Positions 1 to 9,658 are shown, counted from the stretch's first letter. The stretch is DNA of 51,362 bases from Prolixibacteraceae bacterium (GCA_009773765.1 WTWZ01000043.1:1-51362), one strand, 5' to 3'. The notes: generated by a model from the sequence alone, not told the origin. Program-made: numbers and translations.

Positions 1-211
1 GTAGTCGAAGTCTGTTTTCTCTAACTAAACGACATTAATATATGATTAATTGTGACTTTTAGTTTACTTAATTTTTTTTTGCCACCTAAATTAGTATTTT
101 AATGAAATCATTTCATAACATGAAGTTATGCAAGTACTTAATTTACGGGGTTAGATTGCCGATATTTAACTAAGGTTTTATTACCTCAAGTTTTCCACTA
201 CACGAACAATA

Positions 212-2521
212 TCATTTCGCCTGATTGGTTTTTAATTTTCTATTATCCAATTTACTGTTGGTATTGAAATCCATTTTATTATCTATTTTCAGTGTATGTT
301 CGACCTTGTACACGGGAAGGGTAAAATTAAAAACAGACCCTTTCCCCTCCTGCGATTCAAGCCATATTTTACCTCCCAACATCTCAACATAGGCTTTCAC
401 AATGGCCAGTCCAAGACCAGAGCCCTGCAACGCCCGTGAATCATTGATATCAGCCTGTTCGAACCGCTTGAAAACTGCTTCCTGCCTGTTTTTTGGAATA
501 CCAATACCAGTATCGCTTACATAAAAATGCATAAAATTACCTTCTTTTGAACAACCAACCTCAATAGTCCCGCTGTCAGTAAATTTAATTGCGTTTTTTA
601 TCAGATTTGTCAAAATTGAATCAAATTTGGCTACATCAACACTAATAATTGCATCATCGTTGGTTATTTTATAGTTTAACTTTAAATTCAGGTTTTTTAC
701 TTTGGCTTGTAAACCAAAAAAATCCAAAAGTGTTTGTAGTTGCTGATTTACATTAACCGTCGAATATACCGTTTGCATCTGGCCTGTTTCAATTTTTGAT
801 ATATCGATTAAATCGTTTACAGTATTCAGCATCCTTTCGCTGCTTTTTTGAATAATGCTGATAAATTCGCGTTTTTCCCCGGCAGATAAACCGGGATCGG
901 CCAGCAGACTGGTAAACCCGATTATCCCATTCATTGGAGTTCTGATTTCGTGGCTCATATTGGCCAGAAAAGCCGATTTCAAACGGTCTGATTCCCGTGC
1001 TTGAACAAGTGCAGATTTTAATTTTTCCTCTGCCCTTTTTCTCTCTATTGATATGCTGATTTGCCCCGATATAAATTCGAGCATTTGCTTATCTTTTTCA
1101 TTGTAAGCATTTCGGTCTTCATAATTTTGTACAACAATTGCCCCTATTATTTCCCTGTCCACTTTGAGAGGCACCCCAAGCCACACTTTCGAAGGAGTGC
1201 CAATCAATTCAATTTCACCATTTTTGAACATCGTTTCAATGTCGGTATCGGTTGCAAGCAGAGATTTCTGATGTTTTAACACATAACCGGTAATTGATTT
1301 TTCGGCAGGCCATGAGGCAATGCTATCTTTTTGGTCAATATCATATTCTGTTGAAAGCATACCCGATTCCTTATCGTAAAAGGCTATGTAAAAATTGGTC
1401 GAATCGAGCAGTTTACCCAATTGCAACTGCACTGTTTCGAGCAATTCGAATAAACTGTCAGACGATAATGTGGCTTTTGAAATTTCGTAAAGTACATTTT
1501 GTAACCGCTCAGCTTTTATTTTATCAGTAACATCGGTTTGGGTGCCCCACATTCGCACAAGCTTTCCGTTTTCAACAATACCGAGCGAATTATTGGTAAA
1601 ATATACTTTTTTTCCAAAAACATTGATTTCCTCAGTTAATACATTTTCCACCACAAAATTATTTCGCACAAAACTTTTCAACACTTCGCGGTTCTCCTCA
1701 TTTTTAGTATTTCCATGCAATTCTGCCTGTCTTTTACCAATTATATCGTTACTGTTTGTTGCGCCGTACATCCTCATAAATGCATTGTTGCATTCAGCAA
1801 TACGGGCATTCTTATAAATATAATCCACTTGTTCTTCAATGGGCAAATTAACCGGCATGGGTTTTTCAAACTCAAAACGGTAAACCCCTTCCGAAACCTG
1901 AGATATAAAACTTCTGTACCTTTCCTCACTTGCTTTTAACATGGAGGTGTGCCTGGTTTTTTCAAAGTTATCGAAAATGATTTTTCCAATAATAATGGTA
2001 GCCAGCGGATAAACCGTTAAAATGGCAATGCCCATCTTCTTAATAACATTAACCGCTATTTCACGGGGAAAGGTGAACATGAGCAAAAACATGGCCAAAT
2101 GAACCACCAATCCCATGTAAACGAGCTGAACCAATTTAATTTTGTTATTTGCTTTAAAATACCTGAAATGAAAAAACAGTCCGATTAATGCAGAAGCTGT
2201 AATAACCAATGAACCGGTAAGCGCCCCAGTGCCCCCCTGGTAAATTCGAAGTGCAATAGCCAAAACACCTGCAACTGCCACCGAAACCGGGCCAAAAAAC
2301 AAAGCACAAAGACTAATTACCACCGATCTTCCATCGAAGATTATCCCCTCAGCAAATTGAAGCGGATAAAGCATGCCTGTCATGGCAATAAATCCAAATA
2401 TTAAACCTTGTAAAAGTGATTTGGTTAATGTAGACAAGTTCTTCCTATGCCAGATAAACCCTGTAAATACGCTTAATGCAACTAAAAGCGAGAGGTTATA
2501 AATGATTTCAATATATAACAT
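212..2521 (-). CDS. Membrane sensor histidine kinase (LYT-type 5TM, PAS, GAF, HisKA, HATPase)
   Basis: Inner-membrane sensor kinase of about 769 residues. The first ~190 residues are hydrophobic with five to six membrane segments and resemble the 5TM-5TMR_LYT input domain. They are followed by a PAS region (~200-340), a GAF-like region (~350-500), a dimerisation domain with the phospho-accepting His in FLANMSHEIRTPMNG (~525) and an ATPase domain with DTGIGIP and GSGLGLAIV. The start is taken as the ATG at 2521; a TTG three codons upstream is also open. No response regulator directly adjoins it; the nearest regulator is the NarL-type gene ending at 3472. The domain order is clear, but the signal sensed is unknown. 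LYT domains are linked to cell-envelope sensing in other phyla, but that role is only inferred here. Confidence 0.9.
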   Translation of the reverse strand: MLYIEIIYNLSLLVALSVFTGFIWHRKNLSTLTKSLLQGLIFGFIAMTGMLYPLQFAEGIIFDGRSVVISLCALFFGPVSVAVAGVLAIALRIYQGGTGALTGSLVITASALIGLFFHFRYFKANNKIKLVQLVYMGLVVHLAMFLLMFTFPREIAVNVIKKMGIAILTVYPLATIIIGKIIFDNFEKTRHTSMLKASEERYRSFISQVSEGVYRFEFEKPMPVNLPIEEQVDYIYKNARIAECNNAFMRMYGATNSNDIIGKRQAELHGNTKNEENREVLKSFVRNNFVVENVLTEEINVFGKKVYFTNNSLGIVENGKLVRMWGTQTDVTDKIKAERLQNVLYEISKATLSSDSLFELLETVQLQLGKLLDSTNFYIAFYDKESGMLSTEYDIDQKDSIASWPAEKSITGYVLKHQKSLLATDTDIETMFKNGEIELIGTPSKVWLGVPLKVDREIIGAIVVQNYEDRNAYNEKDKQMLEFISGQISISIERKRAEEKLKSALVQARESDRLKSAFLANMSHEIRTPMNGIIGFTSLLADPGLSAGEKREFISIIQKSSERMLNTVNDLIDISKIETGQMQTVYSTVNVNQQLQTLLDFFGLQAKVKNLNLKLNYKITNDDAIISVDVAKFDSILTNLIKNAIKFTDSGTIEVGCSKEGNFMHFYVSDTGIGIPKNRQEAVFKRFEQADINDSRALQGSGLGLAIVKAYVEMLGGKIWLESQEGKGSVFNFTLPVYKVEHTLKIDNKMDFNTNSKLDNRKLKTNQAK

Positions 2522-2530
2522 TTTCAACAA

Positions 2531-2889
2531 TTGTTTTGTATATCATTACTATCTGTTTTTTAACAACAATATTAAAAACAAAAAGTGATTTCTTTTAAAA
2601 AATAGTTTCTTTTTGATGTTTTAACCAACCATTTAGATTGAATATCAAAGTATTAAAATTTGCATATCAAATACCTTAGCTTTCAGTTTAGATATGCAGC
2701 AATCATCTGGCCTCCTGAAACCTGAAATTTAACCAAGCATTTGTGAAGGTAAAATTAAGCAAAATAAACATTGTTAAATCAGTTTTAAAAAAAAGCATTA
2801 AACAACCATATTTCATAAATTTACTGATATTAAAGTAAGTGTACTTTATAAAAACCAAAAAATCCCATAACATTAAAATGACATAAAAA
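2531..2889. other. Intergenic region with 8-bp inverted repeat
   Basis: AT-rich divergent intergenic stretch between the kinase and the small exported protein. The only structure seen is an inverted repeat, TGCATATC at 2661-2668 and GATATGCA at 2691-2698, separated by 22 bases. It could be an operator or chance. No convincing gene was found; an opposite-strand open frame here looks spurious. Confidence 0.4.
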
Positions 2890-3459
2890 ATGAAACGGTT
2901 AATAGTTTTCTCGATTTTGACACTTGGTACAATTACAGTTTCTGCCCAATTCGCCAATAACTGGCTAAATAACCAAAATAAACATTTACTGTACACCAAT
3001 TTTGATTTGATGATGGGAACGAATACCGGCGGAAACGTGGGGATGAATTTTGTTTACAACTGCAAATACTCTGTCCAGGTTGGTTATTCTTCTGATTCGA
3101 ACAAACCTGCACAATTTGTACAGGGGTTTAAATCGGGTACAATATCGGAAACCGGCGCTTCAATTATCCAGGCAAAAATGATGGAGAACTATGATATAAT
3201 GATTGGACGGCACTTTGATTTAAGCTCAAAAGGCGCCCTTCGATTTATTGTACAGGGTGGCCCGGGCATGTCGATTTTACACGATTCGAGTGAACCGGAA
3301 AAAGATCGGGAATTCAGCATAATGATTAACACAAAAATTGAATTTCCAATTATTGATATGCTTGGTTTTACGGCAGGGCCGACCCTGGTAATGAACCAGG
3401 AGAGGCAAAACCTGACTTTTTGTGTGGGTTTTATTTATGGAATCATTTCGGAATATTAA
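2890..3459 (+). CDS. Exported hypothetical protein, small outer-membrane barrel-like
   Basis: A 189-residue protein with a clear Sec signal peptide: positive start MKR, a hydrophobic core and cleavage after about SAQ at residue 20. The mature part alternates polar and hydrophobic residues and is rich in Gly and aromatics (for example MGTNTGGNVGMNFVYN). It ends in an aromatic residue (EY), which fits a small outer-membrane beta-barrel or a secreted beta protein. I do not recognise a named family. It converges with the NarL-type regulator, the stops being 12 bases apart, and no terminator was seen between them. Function unknown. Confidence 0.75.
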   Translation: MKRLIVFSILTLGTITVSAQFANNWLNNQNKHLLYTNFDLMMGTNTGGNVGMNFVYNCKYSVQVGYSSDSNKPAQFVQGFKSGTISETGASIIQAKMMENYDIMIGRHFDLSSKGALRFIVQGGPGMSILHDSSEPEKDREFSIMINTKIEFPIIDMLGFTAGPTLVMNQERQNLTFCVGFIYGIISEY

Positions 3460-3471
3460 TAATTACAAAAA

Positions 3472-4119
3472 TTACTCAATACTGATTAGCCCATTTTTCA
3501 GTGCATATTTTACAAGTTCAGCATTCGAAGTTAACTTTAATTTAGCCAAAATGTTCTGTTTGTGTGTATTAACCGTTTTTACACTAATAAACAACTTTTC
3601 GCCAATCTCCCTTGTTGATTTTCCGTGCGCAAAGAGCATAAAAATCTCCTTTTCCCGTTCCGATAATTTATCGTATTCTCTTTCTTCCGATTTTGATGGC
3701 GACAAATACCCGTTGATTACCATTTCGGTTATGTCCTGGCTGAGGTATTTCTTGCCCTCGTAAACCGTTTGGACCGCATCTGTCAACTGCCTGTAAGTGC
3801 AGTTTTTCAGCAGGTAGCCGTCGGCGCCGGCTTCAAGCACACCTTTAACATATTGCTTGTCGGAGTGCATCGAAAGTGTAATTACTTTTACCGCAGGATT
3901 CAGAATTTTGATTTTTTTTGCGGCCTCAATTCCGTTCATCCGGGGCATGGCAATGTCGAGCAAAACTACATCGGGCTTGTAATGTTTTACTTTCTCAATG
4001 GCATCAGCCCCATCTTCGGCCTGCGCAATAACTTCAATATTTTCAGCCGAGAATAACAGGGTGGCTATTCCTTCCCTGAATAATTGGTGGTCGTCAACCA
4101 GTAAAACTTTTATTTTCAT
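3472..4119 (-). CDS. NarL/FixJ-type response regulator
   Basis: Transcriptional response regulator of 215 residues. The N-terminal receiver domain has the acidic pair VDD near residue 9 and the phospho-acceptor Asp55 in VLLDIAMPRMNG. The C-terminal LuxR-type helix-turn-helix (about 148-205) contains LSEREKEIFMLFAHGKS and TVNTHKQNILAKL. It starts 12 bases after the stop of the REC-PAS-HisKA_3 kinase, so the two are very probably co-transcribed and form a kinase-regulator pair. HisKA_3 kinases normally partner NarL-type regulators, which supports the pairing. Its DNA targets cannot be told from the sequence. Confidence 0.93.
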   Translation of the reverse strand: MKIKVLLVDDHQLFREGIATLLFSAENIEVIAQAEDGADAIEKVKHYKPDVVLLDIAMPRMNGIEAAKKIKILNPAVKVITLSMHSDKQYVKGVLEAGADGYLLKNCTYRQLTDAVQTVYEGKKYLSQDITEMVINGYLSPSKSEEREYDKLSEREKEIFMLFAHGKSTREIGEKLFISVKTVNTHKQNILAKLKLTSNAELVKYALKNGLISIE

Positions 4120-4131
4120 TTCTTGTAAATA

Positions 4132-5634
4132 TTAATTATTTTTTATTGGTATTTCGATTGTTACCAAGGTAAAAACTCCCTGTTCCGATTTTAAAATCAG
4201 GCGTCCGTTGAAACTTTGCAACCGCTCTTTAATGCTTAACAACCCGTAATTTCCAGTCTTATTTTCAGAATTGTCGAAATTGTTTTTTAACCCAATGCCA
4301 TTGTCGGCCACTGAAATCCTGAATTTATATCTTCTCTGTTCCACTTCAAGTTTTATTTCGGTGGCGTTGGCATGCTTCAGAACGTTTTGTAAAAGTTCGT
4401 TTATTATTCGGTAAATAAAAATAGTGTTTTCTTTTTTAAGTTGAATATTGATATTTTCACCTATAAACTTAGTTTCAACCTGATGTGTTTGTTCAATTTG
4501 TTCCAACCGCCATTTCAATGCAGAAATCAGTCCGAGTTCATGCAATACCGGTGGGCTCAAATCGTATGTTATTTGCCGCGATTCGTTAATTGCTTTGTTT
4601 AAAAGGCCAAAAATTTCGGTTAAAGCTTTTTCGGTTTTTGGATGAAAACCGTTTGTTTCGATAGCCGACAACTTAAGGTATGCCAGGGAGAGTGTTTGCC
4701 CTAAACTATCATGTAGGTTTTCGGCAATTCTTCGTCTTTCAAGTTCTTCAACCAATGTGATTTTATTGTTTAGTTCCCGAAGTTTTTTCTGATATTGCTG
4801 AATTTGTTTCATTTTTCGGACCCGCGCCAATTCGGCATTTTTTCTTTTTGTTATATCAAAACAAATTCCACGGGTTCCAAAATACTTTCCGTCTTTCCCT
4901 GTGAATGGAAAACAGTTAATCTCAAACCAACGCTTAGTGTTTCCAACTTTTAGTTCAATTTCCAATTCCTTAAATCCAGACTGCCCTGACAATAAGACTG
5001 TTGTATTTTTTTCATCAGTTTTAAACAGGCCGGCAAAATTCATTTTCCCTATAATTTCCAAAGGTTTGGTTTTTAGAATCGATTCTATAACCGGGCTAAC
5101 ATAAACAAATTCGCCCTGATTGTCCACTTCCCAGTAAAATTGCCGTGCATTTTCCGAAATTTGCTGAATCCGCTCTTCTTTCAGCAGGTAGTTATGTGTT
5201 TCAATTTTAATTGAACGTTCGAGGTTTTCGTTTCGTTTTCGCAATATATCCTCCACATTTTTAATTCGGAGAACTACATTAATCTGAGCTTGTAATTCGC
5301 TTACAGTAAATGGTTTTGAAACAAATGCGTCGGCGCCCGCATTTAAACCCTTTGTACGTTCGGCAGGATTTGAGCCAAGCGCCGAAATCATCAGAACAGG
5401 AATATGGCTCGTTGATTTTTCTTTTTTCAGAATATCGCAAACTTCGTAACCATTCAGCCCGGGCATTAAAATATCGAGCAAAATTATTTCAGGCAATTCC
5501 TTCTTTGCTTTACTAATACCCATAATACCATTATTTGCCTTTATAAACCTGTACCCGGGATAATGCAACCTGATGATATTGCCCAACAATTGCAGATTTA
5601 TTTCATTATCGTCAATGGCTAAAATAGTTTTCAT
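4132..5634 (-). CDS. Receiver-PAS-HisKA_3 histidine kinase (NarX/DegS type)
   Basis: Soluble kinase of about 500 residues with no membrane segment. It begins with a CheY-like receiver domain (acidic DD near residue 9, phospho-acceptor Asp near 54 in IILLDILMPGLNG) and continues with a short coiled linker, a PAS domain (~160-280), a HisKA_3 dimerisation domain with the His in ENLHDSLGQTLSL (~315) and a HATPase with NELLQNVLKHA and DNGIGL. The start is put at the ATG at 5634, giving MKTILAIDDN; an in-frame ATG lies five codons upstream. The receiver at the N-terminus means this kinase can itself be an output of another kinase, possibly the membrane kinase ending at 212 (inference). It is co-transcribed with the NarL regulator downstream. 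Confidence 0.92.
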   Translation of the reverse strand: MKTILAIDDNEINLQLLGNIIRLHYPGYRFIKANNGIMGISKAKKELPEIILLDILMPGLNGYEVCDILKKEKSTSHIPVLMISALGSNPAERTKGLNAGADAFVSKPFTVSELQAQINVVLRIKNVEDILRKRNENLERSIKIETHNYLLKEERIQQISENARQFYWEVDNQGEFVYVSPVIESILKTKPLEIIGKMNFAGLFKTDEKNTTVLLSGQSGFKELEIELKVGNTKRWFEINCFPFTGKDGKYFGTRGICFDITKRKNAELARVRKMKQIQQYQKKLRELNNKITLVEELERRRIAENLHDSLGQTLSLAYLKLSAIETNGFHPKTEKALTEIFGLLNKAINESRQITYDLSPPVLHELGLISALKWRLEQIEQTHQVETKFIGENINIQLKKENTIFIYRIINELLQNVLKHANATEIKLEVEQRRYKFRISVADNGIGLKNNFDNSENKTGNYGLLSIKERLQSFNGRLILKSEQGVFTLVTIEIPIKNN

Positions 5635-5839
5635 AATGATGGTTGGCATTATTTACAAAAATCAACAATCCAGACATTTAAGGCCCTGTCATTTTTATTG
5701 ATTTTTTCAAAAGTACAAAATTTGATTGTATTAAATCAAATAATCAGCCAATGAAACTTCGTTTAAAGGTATTCAATGAAAAGAATGATTTGATTTGGGC
5801 AAAAAGGAAGGGTAAAATGCTTTTCTTGATTTTGAGTAA

Positions 5840-6553
5840 TTAGTAATTTTTTACGCAACGAATGCAGAACCCATTTTGTTTCAGGTTGTTATTTCGGCCA
5901 ATGGTTTGAGAACCGCAGTTCAATGATCTGGCCCATACAGTTTCGGATGAACCATCAGATGATGACCACCAGTACCCAAAACTGCCTTGAAACCAAAAGT
6001 TACCGTTACCAAAACGAAATCCACCGGGAAGCGCTGAAAAGCCACTTGAATTGGTGCCATTACCTTCCTTCTCCCAACCGGTGGCAGATTTCAATTGACT
6101 TCCCTGGTCGGTTCCCCTGATAAAAGGATCAATTTTGTCGGTGTGCGAAACACTCATTCCCAAAGCCCGTTCCAATTTCTTCCATTCTTCATCGGAGGGG
6201 AGGTGCCAACCCGGAGGGCAAGCAGTTTGTGCGGCAAAAAAATTGTACAGGACACCATACCTCAAATAGTTTTCAGTCAATTTTGCTTCTGAAGTATTGT
6301 TCCCGTAATAGCCATAAACATAATAATCCGGCAAATTTAAACTATCGGATTTGTACTTGCCTATTTCGGGTAAATAAGCCAGATTTTCGGCCATCCAGGT
6401 TTGATTGCCTATCTTTATCCATTGATATTCCCGATTATCGCGCGGGTCGATAAATGTACCCCGTGCAATTTCTGAATTTGTAAATTCATTATCATTGAAT
6501 TCGCATGACCATAAACAGAAAATCGAAAAAATTATGAATGCCATTTTTTTCAT
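5840..6553 (-). CDS. FISUMP-domain lipoprotein
   Basis: A 237-residue predicted lipoprotein. It has a short hydrophobic leader and a lipobox-like LWSC with Cys17, then a FISUMP domain (Fibrobacter succinogenes major paralogous domain). The hallmarks are visible in order: a DPRDNREYQWIKIGNQTWM segment, MAENLAYLP, CPPGWHLPSDEEW, a GGF/WWSSS segment and the closing FCIRCVKN. Such proteins are surface or outer-membrane lipoproteins of unknown function, common in Bacteroidota and Fibrobacteres. It stands alone, with about 180 bases on its 3' side and about 440 bases on its 5' side. An ATG at codon 4 is an alternative start. Confidence 0.9.
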   Translation of the reverse strand: MKKMAFIIFSIFCLWSCEFNDNEFTNSEIARGTFIDPRDNREYQWIKIGNQTWMAENLAYLPEIGKYKSDSLNLPDYYVYGYYGNNTSEAKLTENYLRYGVLYNFFAAQTACPPGWHLPSDEEWKKLERALGMSVSHTDKIDPFIRGTDQGSQLKSATGWEKEGNGTNSSGFSALPGGFRFGNGNFWFQGSFGYWWSSSDGSSETVWARSLNCGSQTIGRNNNLKQNGFCIRCVKNY

Positions 6554-6995
6554 ATCGGGCGTTTTTCGGTGAATATTCTTTATGAATAATTTCCTGATTA
6601 CGATTTTTTAAATTTACGTAACGATGTAAAAAACCGGTTATTTTAAATGGATGATTCTGATAGTGCAAACAGCCTGATTTCGACTTCCTAAATGCTGACA
6701 AAAACTAAGCATTTGACTGATTATTAGAAGTGTAGGTAAATATATACTTACTTTTCAGTTTATTGCACCCTGTTTTTTCAGCATTTAAAATTATAGAGGT
6801 GAAATTAAAATGATGCTACTTTGTAACGTGATTATTACGATTTACAGAAGTTACTTTTCAATAGTTTTAGTTTCGTTAGTTAATTAGTTATTGGTTATTT
6901 TAAGTTGGACGCTTTAAAAACAAACCCTGTTTTTTTTGATCTGAAATTTAAGTCCCGGAAGTTAAAAAATCCGGGACTTGATTTTTTTAATCAAC
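6554..6995. other. Intergenic region with hairpin, no gene seen
   Basis: About 440 bases between the FISUMP lipoprotein and the UbiA gene, both on the minus strand. It is AT-rich and holds the strong hairpin at 6950-6979 (listed separately). No supported gene or RNA was recognised. Confidence 0.5.
6950..6987. terminator. Strong hairpin, probable intrinsic terminator
   Basis: A perfect 10-bp stem, AAGTCCCGGA at 6950-6959 with TCCGGGACTT at 6970-6979, around a 10-base A-rich loop. On the plus strand it is followed by GATTTTTTT. It lies 16 bases beyond the stop of the minus-strand UbiA gene, so it probably ends that transcript, although the better T-tract is on the other strand. Confidence 0.7.
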
Positions 6996-8036
6996 CTAAA
7001 AGGAATAGGCCAGACAGCATAATAAAACTCCCTGTTTCACCAAAACCAAATCGATGATTAACCCCAACAGAAACAGCAGCCCAAAACGTTTGTTGTAAAT
7101 AAACGCATGGGCAGAAAGATAAAGCGGCCACACACCTTTGTCAAGTGTATCAGGTTCTGTTTCAGGTCGTGGTTTCGAGAAAATTTTGGCTGCCCAAATA
7201 AATTTTGGGATTGCAAAAACAACCACAGCCAGGGCAAAAACGGACTTTCCGCTCAAAATAAGCCATCCGACAAGGATATATTGCAAAAGCCAGAGAACAA
7301 TTGTTGTCCGGCGCGAATTCAATTCACCCAGAATAACCGGCAGGGTGAAAACACGTTTTGCCTTGTCTTCCTTCAATTTGTCGGTGTGCTTTCCAAATAA
7401 TACCGAAGTCGGGCCCATTGCATAAATAATGCCCACAATAGCCACCGGCCAGCTCCATTCGCCTCCCGATGTTACATAATAAGTTCCGCCAACCATTAGC
7501 GGGCCCCAAACCAAAACCACCGTAATTTCGCCCAGCCCGATATATTTTAGCGGCCAGGTGTAAAACAGCAGGAAAAACAGCCCCGCCAGCATTAAATACA
7601 GGGTAACAATCCCGGTTTGATAAATCAGAAATACTCCGCTTAAAACCGCAATCAGCATCGAAAAACCAATATAACTGTAAATTCCGGCTTTCGATAGAAG
7701 GCCATGCTCAACAGTTTGCGGTCCGTATAGCGAACGGTAGTAATTACCTTTGTCAATTCCCTTTCGCGAATCAATAAGGTCGTTTAAAAGGTTATTTGAT
7801 GCATGGGCAAAAACAAGACCTATAATGGCTGCCAAAAAATTCACACCCGAAAAACTGCCACTGTACCAGGCCATAATTCCGCCAATAGCGCCGGCAATTA
7901 CAGTCATTATAAAAACTGCCGAACGTGACGCAATCAGCCATTTTGAAACGATATCAACCCTCATCCATTCCTCCTTCGAAATCCTGGGTATGGTTTTCAA
8001 AGCCCTCCCCCACATCGCAAAATCTATTGCATTCAT
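6996..8036 (-). CDS. UbiA-family prenyltransferase (MenA-like)
   Basis: Polytopic inner-membrane protein of 346 residues with eight to nine hydrophobic segments. The first Asp-rich motif is NDLIDSRKGID (NDxxDxxxD, ~106-116) and the second is DKLKEDKAKRVFT (~218-230). Both are the Mg-prenyl diphosphate binding motifs of the UbiA superfamily. In Bacteroidota the closest role is 1,4-dihydroxy-2-naphthoate prenyl transfer in menaquinone synthesis, but other UbiA enzymes share the fold, so no symbol is given. No other men genes adjoin. It is divergent from the RraA-like gene, which older annotation ties by name only to demethylmenaquinone methylation. Confidence 0.85.
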   Translation of the reverse strand: MNAIDFAMWGRALKTIPRISKEEWMRVDIVSKWLIASRSAVFIMTVIAGAIGGIMAWYSGSFSGVNFLAAIIGLVFAHASNNLLNDLIDSRKGIDKGNYYRSLYGPQTVEHGLLSKAGIYSYIGFSMLIAVLSGVFLIYQTGIVTLYLMLAGLFFLLFYTWPLKYIGLGEITVVLVWGPLMVGGTYYVTSGGEWSWPVAIVGIIYAMGPTSVLFGKHTDKLKEDKAKRVFTLPVILGELNSRRTTIVLWLLQYILVGWLILSGKSVFALAVVVFAIPKFIWAAKIFSKPRPETEPDTLDKGVWPLYLSAHAFIYNKRFGLLFLLGLIIDLVLVKQGVLLCCLAYSF

Positions 8037-8220
8037 ATTTTATTATTTAAAAAATTCAAAATTACAACTAATAAAAGAGTATAAAGTTTGATTTTCGCTT
8101 TCTAAATAAGGGCTTCAAACAATAATTTTTTAGTTGAATATATTATTTCCATAATTTTTCAAAATCAACGGCTGATTTTATATTTTTACCAACTTCATAA
8201 ACCAATTAAAATCGTAGAAA

Positions 8221-9000
8221 ATGAAAAAGACAATCACTTCCTGTTTAATGACATTTTTAATCAGCGCCATTTCTTTTGCACAAACCAACCCGGTTGCCAA
8301 AGGCGTTAACTACATTGAAACCCAAACTTACACCGAGGCAGAAAATGCCGAAATACTCAAACTTTACGAAAAACTAAGGGTTGCAGATGTTTCTGACGGG
8401 ATGGATATGGTTGGGCTGCCCAACACCGGGCTGGTTGATCAGGCAATTCACCCTGATTGGGTTGACCTCGTAAACCTGTCGCACATCTTTCGCGGAATTG
8501 CAGTAACGGCGCGTTATGTACCCACCCAGCGCCCCGACCGTCCGCAACCCGGAGAGGATTTTGCTGCGTGGGAAGGCCATTTTTACTCCACCTATTCAAG
8601 CGAAGCATTTGCAGCAGCTATTCAAAAGGGTTCAGTAGTAGTATTGGACGATGTTGAAGACAAAGACATTGGTTCCATTGGCTCGAATAATATACTAAGT
8701 TGGGTAAAAGCCGGCGCTGTTGCCCTTCAGAAAGTGCCGTTATATTTGCGCAAAAAAGGCCGCGGAATCCGTCCGGGCCGAAACGAACTTGAATCGGTAA
8801 ACCGGCCTGTGGTGATTGGCGGAGTTTTGGTTTGCCCCGGCGATGTGGTTGTTGCTGATGGTGATGGCGTTGTGGTTGTCCCGCGAAAAGTGGCAAAACA
8901 GGTGGCTGAATATGCACAGGCCATACTGGATAAAGACAAAGCCGGCAGGTTAGAATTATACAAAAGTCTGGGAATACCATTGGATGATACAGTGAAATAA
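8221..9000 (+). CDS. Exported RraA-family protein
   Basis: A 259-residue protein with a signal peptide (MKKTITSC, hydrophobic core, SFAQ near residue 20) followed by an RraA fold. The family signature is the segment GSIGSNNILSWVKAGAV with GRGIRPGRNELE, then the CPGDVVVADGDGVVVVPR core. RraA-fold proteins are trimeric and include RNase E inhibitors and class II 4-hydroxy-4-methyl-2-oxoglutarate/oxaloacetate aldolases. The exported form argues against RNase regulation and for a periplasmic aldolase or binding role (inference). It is monocistronic and closed by a strong terminator. The old label of demethylmenaquinone methyltransferase is not supported. Confidence 0.85.
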   Translation: MKKTITSCLMTFLISAISFAQTNPVAKGVNYIETQTYTEAENAEILKLYEKLRVADVSDGMDMVGLPNTGLVDQAIHPDWVDLVNLSHIFRGIAVTARYVPTQRPDRPQPGEDFAAWEGHFYSTYSSEAFAAAIQKGSVVVLDDVEDKDIGSIGSNNILSWVKAGAVALQKVPLYLRKKGRGIRPGRNELESVNRPVVIGGVLVCPGDVVVADGDGVVVVPRKVAKQVAEYAQAILDKDKAGRLELYKSLGIPLDDTVK

Positions 9001-9009
9001 ATGCGGGTG

Positions 9010-9037
9010 CGGCGGTTTAAAACCGCCGTTTTTGTTT
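9010..9037 (+). terminator. Rho-independent terminator after RraA-like gene
   Basis: Stem CGGCGG (9010-9015) and CCGCCG (9023-9028) with loop TTTAAAA, followed by TTTTTGTTTTT. It lies 10 bases after the RraA-like stop codon. Confidence 0.85.
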
Positions 9038-9105
9038 TTGGTTGAAATTGTTTAGTATCTGAGTTCAAAATCGCGGTTAGAAACCACGACACCCGGAAAA
9101 TCCCA

Positions 9106-9657
9106 TCAATACTCCGTAGTAAACTTTTCAGGAAACTTCCCGACAACCCCTTTTTCGCGGTAAAAATCTTTCATACGCTTAATATCTGCTTTCGGGTCAT
9201 CGGTAAGTTCAAACTTGTTGCCGATGGTGATTTCTTTCCTGCCCCAGTCGAAACTTCCGGCATAAACTGGCACATTTGCTGCTGTGGAAATAATGTGGAA
9301 ACCTGCTTTCCAGTTTTTTGTACGTTCGCGGGTACCTTCCGGTGTTAAGGCAAGATGCAGGTGTTCGCGCTCGTGAAATATCTGAATGGTTTGCCGCACT
9401 ACATTTGCCCCTTTTGAACGGTCGATTGGAAGCCCCCCCATTTTTCGCAGGAAATAACCCATCGGCCAAAAGAAAAATTCCTTTTTAACAAGCGTGCTTG
9501 CATGTCCTCCAATCGAGGTATAAAACAACCATGAAATAACAAAATCCCATGCACTTGTATGTGGAATTCCTATAATGATACATTTTGGTTCAGGGGCCAC
9601 TCCCCCAACCGCTTTCCAACCTAAAAGTTTAAGCATGAATTTGCAAAACGACTTCAT
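9106..9657 (-). CDS. 1-acylglycerol-3-phosphate acyltransferase family protein (PlsC-like)
   Basis: Acyltransferase of about 183 residues. It has the catalytic HX4D motif in PHTSAWDF, the glycerol-phosphate binding region GLPIDRSKG and the conserved LTPEGTRERTK motif; the hydrophobic segments suit membrane association. The family transfers acyl chains in phospholipid synthesis, but short PlsC-like forms like this one often have uncertain substrates. The start is taken as the ATG at 9657, one base after the upstream stop (TAA-A-ATG), which points to translational coupling with the B3/4 gene. A longer frame begins at 9723 but overlaps that gene by 65 bases. Confidence 0.85.
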   Translation of the reverse strand: MKSFCKFMLKLLGWKAVGGVAPEPKCIIIGIPHTSAWDFVISWLFYTSIGGHASTLVKKEFFFWPMGYFLRKMGGLPIDRSKGANVVRQTIQIFHEREHLHLALTPEGTRERTKNWKAGFHIISTAANVPVYAGSFDWGRKEITIGNKFELTDDPKADIKRMKDFYREKGVVGKFPEKFTTEY

Positions 9658-9658
9658 T

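Noticed and set aside
2703-2999. Minus-strand 98-codon frame overlapping the start of the small exported protein
   Set aside because: Composition is not protein-like, it overlaps a gene with a signal peptide, and no motif is present.
8357-8980. Long opposite-strand open frames inside the RraA-like gene
   Set aside because: They are out of phase with a clear RraA protein and show no family motifs; low-stop bias of the coding strand explains them.
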